Counted from the stretch's first letter, positions 32,895 to 42,026 are shown. The stretch is 64,000 nt of DNA from CAWIUB01 sp963839175 (GCA_963839175.1 CAWIUB010000046.1:36930-100929); one strand, 5' to 3'. A program made the numbers and translations. The notes: generated by a model from the letters alone, not told the origin.

Positions 32895-34238
32895 TCAGCT
32901 GCCAAGACGGATTGGATCGACGATATCGGCGTAGACGACGAGCAGCGTGATGACCACCAGGATCGAGGCGATGCCGTACATGATTGGCAGCATCTGCGCG
33001 GTGTCGACGTAGATCGGCTTGCGCTTCGGCGGCCGTTCGCCACCCGTCGAGACCGCGCCGACCCCCGCGACACGCCGCTCGCGCAACCGGGCCAGGCCGC
33101 GTTTGACCGCTTCGACGAGCGCCCCCGCGACGTGCCCACCATCGAGTGGCAGGAGCGGCAGCAGGTTGAAGAAGAACAACAGCAGGTTGACGCCGGCGAG
33201 CAGGCTAACGAGGAAGTACACCTTGTCCTGGGCATCCAGTTGCGAGCTCTGCGTGATATCTCCGCCCAGCCGGCCGATGCCGACCACGCCGATCGCACCG
33301 TTCACGTCCCGTGGCTTGCCTTCGAATACGGTGCCGAACAGGCTGCTGATCTTGCTCGGATAGCTGCCGATCGCGTGCAGGCCCTGGGCCACCTGGCTGA
33401 CCAGCTGTCCGGGTACCTCACCGATCGCCAGCGGCTGATAGCGCAGCGCGGTGCCGATGCCGATGTATCCCGCGACCTTGGTCTTAGTGCCGGTGTCGTT
33501 GGCGTACTTCGTGTTCTCGACGGGGGTGACGGCGAGAGTCTGGTCCGCGCCGTTGCGCCGTACGGTAAGCGTCAGTGTCTTGTTCGCCGAGTTCTCGATG
33601 ATCGAGACGGCCTGACTCCACTTCTGGACCGGCGTGCCGTTGATCGCCTCGATGACGTCGCCGGGCTGCAGGCCGGCCTTGGCGGCGGGCGAGCTCGGCG
33701 CGGTCGCCGGACAGGTATCGCTGCTCACGTCGGATGAATTCGCCGCGACGACGCACTGCGCGACCGACTGGACGGTGTTCGTCGGGTTCTTCTGGCCCAG
33801 CGTGGAGAGCAGGATCACGGTGAGCACGGCCCAGATGACTAGATTCATCGTCGGGCCGCCGAGCATGACGATCATCTTCTTGCCGGGCGTCAGCCGGTAG
33901 AACTGACGGGCTTCGTCTTCGGGCTTGACCTCGGCCCGGCTGACCGAGCGGAACTCCTCGACTGCGGTGGCCATACGTCGGGGCCAGCGCGACCGCTTGC
34001 CCTCTGCACGGGGCGGCACCATGCCGATCATCCGGATGTAGCCGCCGAGCGGCACGGCTTTGACCCCGTATTCCGTGTCGCCTTTCTTACGGGACCAGAG
34101 CGTCGTGCCGAAGCCGACCATGTACTGGGTCACCTTCACACCGAACTTCTTGGCCGGCACCATGTGCCCGATCTCGTGCAGCGCGATCGAGGCGAGCAGC
34201 CCGAACGCGAAGATCAGCACACCGACCGCGTAAAGCAC
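32895..34238 (-). CDS. M50 site-2 zinc metalloprotease (RseP/Rip1-like)
   Basis: A 447-residue intramembrane protease. The HEIGH zinc motif sits in the first membrane helix (residues 21-25), a PDZ domain follows (AGLQPGDVIEAINGTPVQKW), and NLLPLLPLDGGH supplies the third ligand Asp. About four membrane segments are seen. Homologues cleave anti-sigma factors and other membrane proteins and lie between dxr and ispG. A GTG at 34238 (8 bases after the dxr stop) gives the canonical N-terminus; the frame inside dxr is a shadow. The PDZ loop carries an extra Ser/Thr/Cys insertion. Confidence 0.95.
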   Translation of the reverse strand: MLYAVGVLIFAFGLLASIALHEIGHMVPAKKFGVKVTQYMVGFGTTLWSRKKGDTEYGVKAVPLGGYIRMIGMVPPRAEGKRSRWPRRMATAVEEFRSVSRAEVKPEDEARQFYRLTPGKKMIVMLGGPTMNLVIWAVLTVILLSTLGQKNPTNTVQSVAQCVVAANSSDVSSDTCPATAPSSPAAKAGLQPGDVIEAINGTPVQKWSQAVSIIENSANKTLTLTVRRNGADQTLAVTPVENTKYANDTGTKTKVAGYIGIGTALRYQPLAIGEVPGQLVSQVAQGLHAIGSYPSKISSLFGTVFEGKPRDVNGAIGVVGIGRLGGDITQSSQLDAQDKVYFLVSLLAGVNLLLFFFNLLPLLPLDGGHVAGALVEAVKRGLARLRERRVAGVGAVSTGGERPPKRKPIYVDTAQMLPIMYGIASILVVITLLVVYADIVDPIRLGS

Positions 34239-34246
34239 GTCCTCCC

Positions 34247-35443
34247 CTAACCTGTGCGCTCGAGAACCGCTTGGACGCGCGCCCGCGCCCATCCCTGGGC
34301 GTCCTCGATGTCCTCGACGGTACCCGGCTGTGACGCGTCTGCGTGCTTGGTCGCCAGCCATTCGTGCAGCACCTGACCGGCGATGTCGACTATGCCCAGG
34401 AAATTCGTGCGTGCGCTGTGGAACGCGTCGACCAGTTCCTCGTTGGCCGCGTTGAACACCGCTGGCGCGCAACCACCGGCCTGGCCGGCGGTCCGGGCCA
34501 GCTCGATGGCTGGAAACGCGTCGTGGTCGACGGGCTCGAACGTCCAGTGCTGCGCGGTGCCCCAGTCGACGGCCGCCGCGGCATACGGCACTCGGTCCGG
34601 CCAGCCAAGCGCGAGCGCGATCGGCAGCCGCATGTCGGGCGGCGACACCTGGGCGAGCGTCGACCCGTCGGTGAACTCGACCATCGAATGCACCATCGAC
34701 TGCGGATGCACCACCACCTCGATGCGGTCGTACGGCACATCGAACAGCAGCTGGGCCTCGATCAGCTCCAGGCCCTTGTTGACCAGGGTGGCCGAGTTGG
34801 TGGTGATCAGCTTGCCCATGTCCCACGTCGGGTGGGCCAGGGCCTCAGCCGGCGTCACGTGCGCCAGGTGGGCGCGGGTGCGGCCGCGGAACGGGCCTCC
34901 GCTGGCCGTCAGCACCAGCTTGCGGACCTCGGCCGCCGTGCCACCGCGCAGGCACTGCGCGATCGCCGAGTGCTCCGAGTCGACCGGGACGAGTTGGCCC
35001 GGTTTGGCCCGCCGGGTGACCAGCGGGCCGCCCGCGATCAGCGACTCCTTGTTGGCTAGGGCCACCGTCCGGCCCGCCTCGAGTGCGGCCAGCGTAGCTC
35101 GCAGTCCCTGCGCCCCGGCGACGGCGTTGAGCACGACGTCCGCATCGAAGCCGGCCAGCTGTTCGGTGGCGGTCGGCCCGACGAGCAACTCCGGCCGCGG
35201 CGTGTCGGCTGGCCAGATATCGGTCAGCCAGGCGCGCAGGTCCGCTGCGGCAGCCTCGCGGCTCAGCCCGACGGCCGCGACGCGCAGCTGAGCGGCCTGC
35301 CGCGCCAGTGCCGGCACGTCGCTGCCGCCTGCGGCGAGCGCGATCACCCGGAACCGATCCGGCGCCGCGAGTGCGACGTCGATCGCTTGAGTGCCGACCG
35401 ACCCGGTCGAGCCGAGCACGACAACACTGCGCGCACCGATCAC
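34247..35443 (-). CDS. dxr: 1-deoxy-D-xylulose 5-phosphate reductoisomerase
   Basis: A 398-residue Dxr, the second MEP-pathway step (DXP to MEP with NADPH). The N-terminal loop VVLGSTGSVGTQAIDV binds NADPH. ALANKESLIAGG, PVDSEHSAI and LTASGGPFRG form the metal/substrate site, and TNSATLVNKGLELIEA follows. It is the first gene of the dxr-protease-ispG operon; GTG 35443 is the start. The DUF2631 gene is divergent with 73 bases between. Confidence 0.97.
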   Translation of the reverse strand: MIGARSVVVLGSTGSVGTQAIDVALAAPDRFRVIALAAGGSDVPALARQAAQLRVAAVGLSREAAAADLRAWLTDIWPADTPRPELLVGPTATEQLAGFDADVVLNAVAGAQGLRATLAALEAGRTVALANKESLIAGGPLVTRRAKPGQLVPVDSEHSAIAQCLRGGTAAEVRKLVLTASGGPFRGRTRAHLAHVTPAEALAHPTWDMGKLITTNSATLVNKGLELIEAQLLFDVPYDRIEVVVHPQSMVHSMVEFTDGSTLAQVSPPDMRLPIALALGWPDRVPYAAAAVDWGTAQHWTFEPVDHDAFPAIELARTAGQAGGCAPAVFNAANEELVDAFHSARTNFLGIVDIAGQVLHEWLATKHADASQPGTVEDIEDAQGWARARVQAVLERTG

Positions 35444-35516
35444 CGTCCCATTCTGTCGGACCGGAGCATCGGTGCCAGAATGGCGTTATCCGTCCCCGTC
35501 GACAGGGAGATGTGCA

Positions 35517-35795
35517 GTGGCCCTCAAGCCCGGCAGCGAGCAGCCGAACCTCGGCGCCCCGGAGGACTACGCCGCGGAGCACCCGACCGAGCATCCATCC
35601 GACTGGGGCTGGCACGGCGAATGGGGGCGGTGGACGCAGGTCGCCGGCTGGGTCGTCGTCGCCATCCTGCTCCTCATGACAAGCGCCACGCACTACAACG
35701 GCACCGGTACGGTCGCCCTCATCGCGACAGCGGTCACCCTGGTCATCGGCCTCGTCTGGGACATCCAGCGCCGGAGGACCTCCTGGCGCAGGTAG
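35517..35795 (+). CDS. DUF2631 small membrane protein
   Basis: A 92-residue protein. EHPSDWGWHGEWGRWTQVAG is the DUF2631 signature, followed by two hydrophobic helices (VVVAILLLMTSATHY and TVALIATAVTLVIGLVW). It is commonly encoded near dxr in actinobacteria; function unknown. GTG 35517 has GGGAG about 9 bases upstream. It converges on speB. Confidence 0.88.
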   Translation: MALKPGSEQPNLGAPEDYAAEHPTEHPSDWGWHGEWGRWTQVAGWVVVAILLLMTSATHYNGTGTVALIATAVTLVIGLVWDIQRRRTSWRR

Positions 35796-35816
35796 ACAAA
35801 GTGGCCGGGTCGTCGC

Positions 35817-36839
35817 TCAGGACCGGGGTCGGCCGTCTAGCAGCGGACGACGCGGGTCCCAAGTCGTGCCGTCGGCCGTATCCCGCCGCCGACGGGCGAT
35901 CCCGCTCAAGGCCTCGAGCACGACCCGGTTGGCCAGGAAGGACGTGACGTCTGCCTGGTCGTACGGCGGCGACACCTCGACCACGTCCATCCCGACCACC
36001 GGTAGCTCGTAGCCGACCCGGCGAACTGAATCCAGCAGCTCACGCGCCGTCAGCCCGCCGGGCTCGGGGGTGCCAGTACCCGGCGCGTGGCCTGGATCGC
36101 ACACGTCGATGTCGACGGACAGGAAGACCCCGTCACAGTCGTCGACTGCGAGCGCGAAGGCCTCGGTCAAGCACTCGGACAGGCCACGCGTGCCGATCTC
36201 GGTCATCTCGTAGGAACGCATGCCCTGCTGTGCCATCCAGTCCAGCGTCTCGGGCTCGGGCCAGTAGCCGCGCAATCCGATCTGCAGAAACCGGTCACCG
36301 CGCACCGCACCGGACTCGATCAGGCGGCGCATCGGCTGGCCGTGCCCGATCAGCGACCCGAACTGGACATTGCCGGTATCGGCGTGCGCATCAAAATGCA
36401 CCATCGAGATCCTGCCTTGACCGAGGTGCTGGGCGAGGCCCGAGGCGTCCGGCCAGGCGATCGTGTGGTCGCCGCCGAGGATCAGCGGGATCGCGCCTGT
36501 CCGCGCCACTCCGAACACGGCAGCCTGTAGGTCGCGCACTGAGCGCGCCGCGTCCCCCGAGAACATCTCTACGTCACCCGCGTCGTACACGCGCAGGTCC
36601 CGCAGCCCGTCCACCCGCATCGCGAGGGACGGACGGGAGCCGTCGTGCGCCAGGTAGCAGGTCTGGCGGATGTACTGCGGACCGAACCGGGTACCGGCCC
36701 GACTGGACGTCCCGCCGTCGAACGGCGCGCCGAGGATCACCACATCGGCGTCGGCATAGGTCGACGGGTCGGCCCAGTCGCAGCGCTCGACCCCGAGGAA
36801 CGTGATGTCGGGACCGAACTGCGGCCCGTACCGCGCCAT
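35817..36839 (-). CDS. speB: Agmatinase / ureohydrolase
   Basis: A 340-residue arginase-superfamily enzyme. The manganese ligands lie in LGGDHTI, HFDAHADT and SVDIDVCDPGHAPGTGTPEPGG. Length and motifs fit agmatinase (agmatine to putrescine + urea), but guanidinobutyrase or guanidinopropionase are possible. It is the last gene of the potADBC operon: its ATG overlaps the potC stop (TGATG), and GGAAGG lies just upstream. The context makes a polyamine-linked substrate likely. Confidence 0.9.
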   Translation of the reverse strand: MARYGPQFGPDITFLGVERCDWADPSTYADADVVILGAPFDGGTSSRAGTRFGPQYIRQTCYLAHDGSRPSLAMRVDGLRDLRVYDAGDVEMFSGDAARSVRDLQAAVFGVARTGAIPLILGGDHTIAWPDASGLAQHLGQGRISMVHFDAHADTGNVQFGSLIGHGQPMRRLIESGAVRGDRFLQIGLRGYWPEPETLDWMAQQGMRSYEMTEIGTRGLSECLTEAFALAVDDCDGVFLSVDIDVCDPGHAPGTGTPEPGGLTARELLDSVRRVGYELPVVGMDVVEVSPPYDQADVTSFLANRVVLEALSGIARRRRDTADGTTWDPRRPLLDGRPRS

Positions 36840-37690
36840 CACACCTTCCTACGCGACGCCAGCACCCCGTTCAGCACCGCAAGCAGCACGCCTCCCACGA
36901 AGATGATCGTGCCCATGACGTTGACCTGCGGTGGGACACCGACCCGACTGGCGCCGTAGACCCACAAGGGAAACGTGACCGTGGAGCCGGCGTTGAAGCT
37001 GGTGATGATGTAGTCGTCGATCGACAATGCAAAGGCCAACAGCGCGCCGGCCAGCACGCCCGGAAAGATCAGCGGCAGGGTCACCTTGCGGAACGTCGTG
37101 AACGGCCCGGCGCCGAGATCGCGGGCGGCGTCCTCCAGCGAGCGGTCGAGCGCACCCATCCGCGCGCGGACCGTGACCGCGACGTACGCCAGGTTGAACA
37201 TCACGTGCGCGATCACGATGGTCCAGTACCCGCGCGGCACGCCCATCGTGAGGAACAGGCTGAGCAGCGAGGCACCGAGCACCACCTCCGGCGCCGCGAT
37301 GTTGGCGAACATCAGCAGGTTGACCGAGCCCTGCCCCCGGAAGCGGTACTTGCCGAGCGCCAGGCCGAGCATCGTGCCCATGGCCGTTGCGAGCACCGTG
37401 CTGATCACCGCGATCGTCAGGGAGTTGACCAACGCGTCCGTCAGATCGGATATGGCGAACAGGTTCCGGTACCACCGCAGCGTGAAGCCCTGCCACTTGA
37501 TGTTGAACTTGCCGGTGGTGTCGTTGAACCCAAAAACGATCATGACGATGATCGGCGTGATCAGCCACAGGATGACCAGCCACGAGAACGCCGGCAGGAT
37601 GAACCGCGCCGGGCGCTTGCGCCCCCGCCGCGGCGGGGGCGATGCTCCCTCGCCGGCCAGTTCGATCGCCTCACCCGCGAGCGCTGTCAT
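36839..37690 (-). CDS. potC: Spermidine/putrescine ABC transporter permease PotC
   Basis: A 283-residue permease with about six membrane helices. The EAA loop is EDAARDLGAGPFTTFRKVTLPL, followed by SIDDYIITSFN, a PotC signature. It pairs with PotB as the membrane channel. The start is ATG 37690, preceded by GGAGG. The 65 bases covering this site and start are duplicated in tandem just upstream, so a second ATG with the same ribosome-binding site (37755) opens a 22-codon leader whose TGA overlaps this ATG. Confidence 0.94.
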   Translation of the reverse strand: MTALAGEAIELAGEGASPPPRRGRKRPARFILPAFSWLVILWLITPIIVMIVFGFNDTTGKFNIKWQGFTLRWYRNLFAISDLTDALVNSLTIAVISTVLATAMGTMLGLALGKYRFRGQGSVNLLMFANIAAPEVVLGASLLSLFLTMGVPRGYWTIVIAHVMFNLAYVAVTVRARMGALDRSLEDAARDLGAGPFTTFRKVTLPLIFPGVLAGALLAFALSIDDYIITSFNAGSTVTFPLWVYGASRVGVPPQVNVMGTIIFVGGVLLAVLNGVLASRRKV

Positions 37691-37810
37691 GAGCGAGCCT
37701 CCGTCCGAGCACACAGCAGGAGCGCAGGACGGAGGCGAGCGGGGAGCGCTGTCATGAGCGAGCCTCCGTCCGAGCACACAGCAGGAGCGCAGGACGGAGG
37801 CGAGCGGGGA
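37681..37810. repeat. Perfect 65-bp tandem duplication at the potB-potC junction
   Basis: Copy 1 is 37681-37745 and copy 2 is 37746-37810, identical base for base. Each copy contains the potC start context (minus strand GGAGG, ATGACAGCGCTC) and an inverted repeat GCCTCCGTCC / GGACGGAGGC. The unit is not a multiple of three, so the duplicated start reads a different frame. It fills the whole potB-potC gap. Confidence 0.92.
37687..37755 (-). CDS. Possible 22-residue leader peptide created by the duplication
   Basis: The extra start ATG 37755, with the same GGAGG site as potC, opens a 22-codon frame (MTALPARLRPALLLCARTEA plus two residues) ending in TGA at 37687-37689. That stop overlaps the potC ATG as ATGA, so ribosomes finishing the leader could restart on potC. 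No homology is claimed; it may be neutral. Confidence 0.35.
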   Translation of the reverse strand: MTALPARLRPALLLCARTEARS

Positions 37811-37816
37811 GCACGG

Positions 37817-38713
37817 TCACGCCTTCGCCATATCGAGGACGTCCTCCGTACCCAGCGCTCGCGCGTAGGCGAAGACCCCGATCAGCAGCACTGCCATCAG
37901 CATGAACGACAGCGCCGCGGCCATCGGATAGTTGAGGTTGACGAAATACTGCGCCTGGATGACGTTCCCGATCATCGTGGTGTTCGTGCCCCCGAGGATC
38001 GATGCGTTGACGTAGTCGGAGGCCGCCGGAACGAAGGTCAGCAGGACGCCGGCGAAGACCCCCGGCATGGACAGTGGCAGCACCACCCGCGCGAAAGTCG
38101 AGATCCGCGCCGCGTACAGGTCGGACGACGCCTCGAGCAGCGCCGGGTCGACGCGCTCCAGCGCCACGTAGATCGGCAGCACCATGAACGGCAGGAAGTT
38201 GTACGTCAGCCCGCCGATGACGGCGACGGACGTTGCCAGGATGTGGAAATCCTCGCCGACCACGCCCCAGCTCTTCAACCGCGAGAGCACCATGCCGTTG
38301 TCGGACAGGATGAAGTTCCACGAGATCGTCCGGATCACGAACGACACGAAGAAAGGCAACAGCAGCAGGAACAGCAGGCTCGACTTGCGGCGGCCACCGT
38401 AGAACGCGATCCAGTACGCCACCGGGTAACCGATCAGCAGGCAAGACACCGTCGCGATCAGCCCGTACACAAGCGACCGGATGAACTGCTCATGGTAGAG
38501 CCGCCAGCCGTCGGTGTAGGTCTGCCAATGGAAGGTCTGGGTGAAGCCTTCGGTGATGCTGCCGGTCTGCGTCGACACGGAGAGCATGACCAACATCGGG
38601 ACGACGAAGAAGATCACCAGCCAGAGCCAGCCGGGCAGCACCTGCAGGTAGGGCACTGCCGCCGCACGCAAGCGCCGGCGCCGTACCACCGGCGCGGACG
38701 AGACGGCGGTCAC
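37817..38713 (-). CDS. potB: Spermidine/putrescine ABC transporter permease PotB
   Basis: A 298-residue permease with about six membrane helices. The EAA loop is LEASSDLYAARISTFARVVLPLSMPG, with FVPAASDYVNASILGG after it, typical of PotB. Its ATG overlaps the potD stop by 4 bases. It forms the channel with PotC. Confidence 0.94.
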   Translation of the reverse strand: MTAVSSAPVVRRRRLRAAAVPYLQVLPGWLWLVIFFVVPMLVMLSVSTQTGSITEGFTQTFHWQTYTDGWRLYHEQFIRSLVYGLIATVSCLLIGYPVAYWIAFYGGRRKSSLLFLLLLPFFVSFVIRTISWNFILSDNGMVLSRLKSWGVVGEDFHILATSVAVIGGLTYNFLPFMVLPIYVALERVDPALLEASSDLYAARISTFARVVLPLSMPGVFAGVLLTFVPAASDYVNASILGGTNTTMIGNVIQAQYFVNLNYPMAAALSFMLMAVLLIGVFAYARALGTEDVLDMAKA

Positions 38714-39999
38714 TGGTAGATGGGCTCGAACAGGCCGTTCCAGACTGTCTCCTCCTCGGCGCTCAGCACGCGGTAGCGGTGCAGCTTGGCGTAGTCGCTC
38801 TGCGTCGGGAAGACCAGCGGGCTGGTAGCGACGTCCTCCAGCGTGGTCTTGTCGTCGCCGGTCTTCGCCGCGGCGTCCTGCTTGATGACCTCGACCGATG
38901 CTGGGACCGGGGTGATGTAGTTGATGTACTCCGCGAGCATGGCGGCGATCTTCGGCTGGTAGACGAAGTCCATGTAGGTCATCGCGTCACGCGGATGCGC
39001 GGCATGCTTGGGGATGCACATGTTGTCCGTCCAGATCGGCGCCCCTTCGGACGGGACGACGAACTTGAGCGTCGCGCCCGACGCGTTGGCCTGGAACACG
39101 TCACCCGACCAGGCCATCGACGCCCACAGATCGCCCTTGGATAGCGGGTCGATATAGTCCTGCTCGTAGTACTTGCGCACAAGCGGCTTCTGCTGCTTGA
39201 GCCAGTCGGCGGCCTTCTTCCAGTCGTCCTGAGTGGACTTCTCCGGCGCGACGCCGATCGCGAGCAGCGCGGAGTTGGGCAGATCTTCGTTGTCGGCGAA
39301 CATGCCGATCTTGCCCTTGAACTTCGCGTCGGCGAGGTCGGCCCAACTGGTGAGTTCGCGGCCGGTGCGCTTCGGGTCGTAGGCAATGCCGGTGATACCC
39401 GACTGCCAGGCCATCGTGTACTTGTTGCCAGGGTCGTAGCTCGGGCTCTTGAAGATGCTGCCGGCGTTCTGGTCGAAATTGGGCATCGCGGTGTGATCGA
39501 GCGCGATCAGATAGTCCAGCTCGATCAGCTTGTCGAGGCTGAGCCCGTTGGTGATGATCATCAAGTCATAGCCGGTGCCCTGCCCGGCCTGCAGTTGTGG
39601 CAGGATCTTGGCGACGTAGGAAGGGGAGTCCTGGATGACTTCCTTGTAGTTCACCTTGATGCCGGTCTGCTTGGTGAACAGCTCCAACGACGGCGACTTC
39701 TTGGTCTTGTCGTCGACGTCGATGTAGAGCGGCCAGCTGGCGAAGTTCAGGGTGCCGGTCTGCTTCTGGGCGGCCCAGAAGGTTTTGGTCGCGTCGGCAG
39801 CCGAGGACGCGTTGGCCCCCCCGCCGCTCTTCTTCGCGCCGGACACGCCGCACGCGGCCAACGCCATGGCGAGCGCGGATGCGCCGCCCAGCTGCAACGC
39901 ACTGCGCCGGCTGATCCGCGGACTGGTCAGTCCACGAAGAATGTCGGCAGGGAGCGGACGGTTCGGGTCGGGCATGGGCAGGCTGGGCTGGTCAGGCAT
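38710..39999 (-). CDS. potD: Polyamine-binding lipoprotein PotD
   Basis: A 429-residue substrate-binding protein. ISRRSALQ (Arg31-Arg32) followed by a hydrophobic stretch and the lipobox LAAC (Cys50) suggests Tat-dependent export and lipidation. LNFASWPLYIDVDD, GYDLMIITNGL and MAWSGDVFQ are PotD/PotF-type segments of family 1 polyamine-binding proteins. An upstream GGAGG precedes ATG 39999. It captures putrescine or spermidine outside the membrane for PotABC. Confidence 0.93.
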   Translation of the reverse strand: MPDQPSLPMPDPNRPLPADILRGLTSPRISRRSALQLGGASALAMALAACGVSGAKKSGGGANASSAADATKTFWAAQKQTGTLNFASWPLYIDVDDKTKKSPSLELFTKQTGIKVNYKEVIQDSPSYVAKILPQLQAGQGTGYDLMIITNGLSLDKLIELDYLIALDHTAMPNFDQNAGSIFKSPSYDPGNKYTMAWQSGITGIAYDPKRTGRELTSWADLADAKFKGKIGMFADNEDLPNSALLAIGVAPEKSTQDDWKKAADWLKQQKPLVRKYYEQDYIDPLSKGDLWASMAWSGDVFQANASGATLKFVVPSEGAPIWTDNMCIPKHAAHPRDAMTYMDFVYQPKIAAMLAEYINYITPVPASVEVIKQDAAAKTGDDKTTLEDVATSPLVFPTQSDYAKLHRYRVLSAEEETVWNGLFEPIYQ

Positions 40000-40030
40000 C
40001 GATCCTCCGTGATGGATGTGATTATTCGAT

Positions 40031-41221
40031 TCACGTAGCCGAGGGGGCGAGCACGAGAGAGTGATCCGGCCGCCACGACAGCCACACGTCCGATCCGCGT
40101 TCCGCGACGTCGTGGGAGTCGGACGCGTTCTGCACGAACACCGACAAGTCCGCTCCGTCTGAGGTCGTCACCGCGTAGTGCGTGGAGGTCCCAAGGTAGA
40201 CGACCTCGGTGACCCGGCCACGCAAGGCGCACCACCCCGGCGTGGGATAGTCCGCGATCACGATCTTCTCCGGGCGCACAGTGAGTTCCAACGGCTGTCC
40301 GACGGCCGCCCCGGCTTCGACGGCATCGGGAACCACCAACGACTCGTCGGCGCCCCGCTCCAGCACCGCGGTCGTCCCGTTGATTTCGCGAACGCGTCCG
40401 ATCAGGACGTTCGACGTGCCGATGAAGCCCGCCACGAACCGGGTCCGTGGGTGCTCGTACACCTCGCGCGGTGCCCCCAGCTGCTCGATCCGCCCGGCGT
40501 TCATGACCACCAGTCGATCGGACATCGTCAGCGCTTCGTTCTGGTCGTGGGTGACGAACACGAAGGTGATGCCCACCTCGCGCTGGATGCGCTTGAGCTC
40601 GACCTGCATCGCCTGGCGCAGCTTGAGGTCGAGCGCGGCCAGCGGCTCGTCCAGCAGCAGCGCGCGGGGGCGATTGACAAGCGCCCTCGCCAGCGCCACG
40701 CGCTGCTGCTGGCCCCCCGAGAGTTCGCGCGGCCGCCGGTCGGACTTGCCTTCCAGCTGAACGAGCTCGAGCATCTCGCCGACCCGGCGCACCGTCTCGA
40801 ACCTGGGCACCGACTTACGGCGCAGCCCGAACGCGACGTTCTCGAATACCGACATGTGCGGGAACAGGGCATACGACTGGAAGACCATGTTGACGTCACG
40901 ATGGTTCGGCGGCACGCCGACGACGTTCTTGCCATGCAGCAAGATCTCGCCGGCAGTGGGGTCCTCGAAGCCGCCGATCATGCGCAGCGTGGTGGTCTTG
41001 CCGCACCCGGACGGGCCGAGCAGCGAGAAGAACTCACCCGCTCCGATGGCCAGGTCCACCTGCTCCACGGCCTTGACATCGCCCCGCCGGGAATGGAACG
41101 ACTTCGCGATGGCGACCAGCTCGATCGCCGGCAGTGCGTCAGGCTCCGTCGTCGACCGCGCCGCGGCGGGGGAAGCCTGCGCGATCTGGTCGCCCGCGGT
41201 GGACGAGCTAACGGTCTCCAT
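40031..41221 (-). CDS. potA: Spermidine/putrescine ABC transporter ATP-binding protein PotA
   Basis: A 396-residue ATPase: Walker A LGPSGCGKTT, Q-loop FQSYALFPHM, signature LSGGQQQRVA, Walker B ALLLDEPLAALD, H-loop FVTHDQ. A C-terminal TOBE domain (TVRPEKIVIAD, VTEVVYLGTSTHY) follows. An extended 30-residue N-terminus precedes the ATPase. It is the first gene of the potA-D-B-C-speB operon and is divergent from the lrp gene. Confidence 0.95.
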   Translation of the reverse strand: METVSSSTAGDQIAQASPAAARSTTEPDALPAIELVAIAKSFHSRRGDVKAVEQVDLAIGAGEFFSLLGPSGCGKTTTLRMIGGFEDPTAGEILLHGKNVVGVPPNHRDVNMVFQSYALFPHMSVFENVAFGLRRKSVPRFETVRRVGEMLELVQLEGKSDRRPRELSGGQQQRVALARALVNRPRALLLDEPLAALDLKLRQAMQVELKRIQREVGITFVFVTHDQNEALTMSDRLVVMNAGRIEQLGAPREVYEHPRTRFVAGFIGTSNVLIGRVREINGTTAVLERGADESLVVPDAVEAGAAVGQPLELTVRPEKIVIADYPTPGWCALRGRVTEVVYLGTSTHYAVTTSDGADLSVFVQNASDSHDVAERGSDVWLSWRPDHSLVLAPSAT

Positions 41222-41509
41222 GATCCTCCACGACTGGGCCCCCAGGCCGATGGCGCTACGAGCAGCGATAGTGGCAGGCTAGAGATGGTCTCACAAGGGA
41301 TTCCGCACAGAAGTCCGCCTCTCACAGCGGAATCGGTACACGAACGAAACATCCGGCCTGAGTCGGCATCATTCCTGCAACCTAACCTGCCGGAATGCAC
41401 TGTCTAGAGTCCATTCTGCTGCGACTTCGGTCCTGCAGGTGCCCTTCCACAGCGGAATCAGCACGGTGCGCGCTTGCAAAACCTCCCGCGAAGCGCCAAG
41501 CTCACGTGC
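41222..41509. promoter_or_regulatory. Divergent potA / lrp control region with repeated GCGGAAT half-sites
   Basis: The region contains several copies of ATTCC-GC / GC-GGAAT half-sites: ATTCCGCA 41300-41307, AGCGGAATC 41326-41334, ATTCCTGCA 41371-41379, TGCCGGAAT 41388-41396 and AGCGGAATC 41451-41459. Two pairs are inverted. The divergent Lrp gene makes Lrp-type binding the simplest explanation. Confidence 0.55.
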
Positions 41510-41977
41510 ATGTCGCGCAACGGCTCCCGCGAATTGGTCGATGACATCAGTAAGGCGATCATCGCCCAGCTGCAGCAGGACGGGCGCCGCGCCTACGCCA
41601 CGATCGGCAAGGCGGTCGGCCTGTCCGAGGCCGCCGTGCGCCAACGGGTGCAGAAGCTCGTCGACGCCGGCGTGATGCAGATCGTGGCCGTCACCGATCC
41701 GATGCAGCTGGGCTTCGATCGTCAAGTGATGATCGGCCTGGTTGTCGAGGGCGACACCGAGGCCGTCGCCGACAAGCTGGCCGCGATCCCCGAGGTCGAT
41801 TACATCGTCGTGACCGCAGGGTCGTTCGACATCCTCGCCGAGCTCGTCGTCACCGACGACCACCATCTGTTGCGCGTTATCAACGCCCAGATCCGCTCCA
41901 TACCCGGCATAAAGCGGACCGAGACGTTTCTCTATCTCAAGCTCACGAAGCAGACCTACAACTGGGGCGCACGATGA
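41510..41977 (+). CDS. Lrp/AsnC-family transcriptional regulator
   Basis: A 155-residue Lrp protein. The HTH is ISKAIIAQLQQDGRRAYATI and AVGLSEAAVRQRVQKLVDAGV; the RAM ligand domain contains VAAIPEVDYIV-like AAIPEVDYIVVTAGSFDILAEL and IPGIKRTETFLYLKL. ATG 41510 is used; TTG 41474 would add 12 residues. It heads the forward gene run (aminotransferase, ald, oxidase, PPOX) and is divergent from potA, so it probably controls both arms in response to an amine or amino acid. Confidence 0.92.
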   Translation: MSRNGSRELVDDISKAIIAQLQQDGRRAYATIGKAVGLSEAAVRQRVQKLVDAGVMQIVAVTDPMQLGFDRQVMIGLVVEGDTEAVADKLAAIPEVDYIVVTAGSFDILAELVVTDDHHLLRVINAQIRSIPGIKRTETFLYLKLTKQTYNWGAR

Positions 41978-42026
41978 GCAACCCCAGCAAATCGCTCACT
42001 TCGTCCACGATTTCCTGGGGGCCCCG

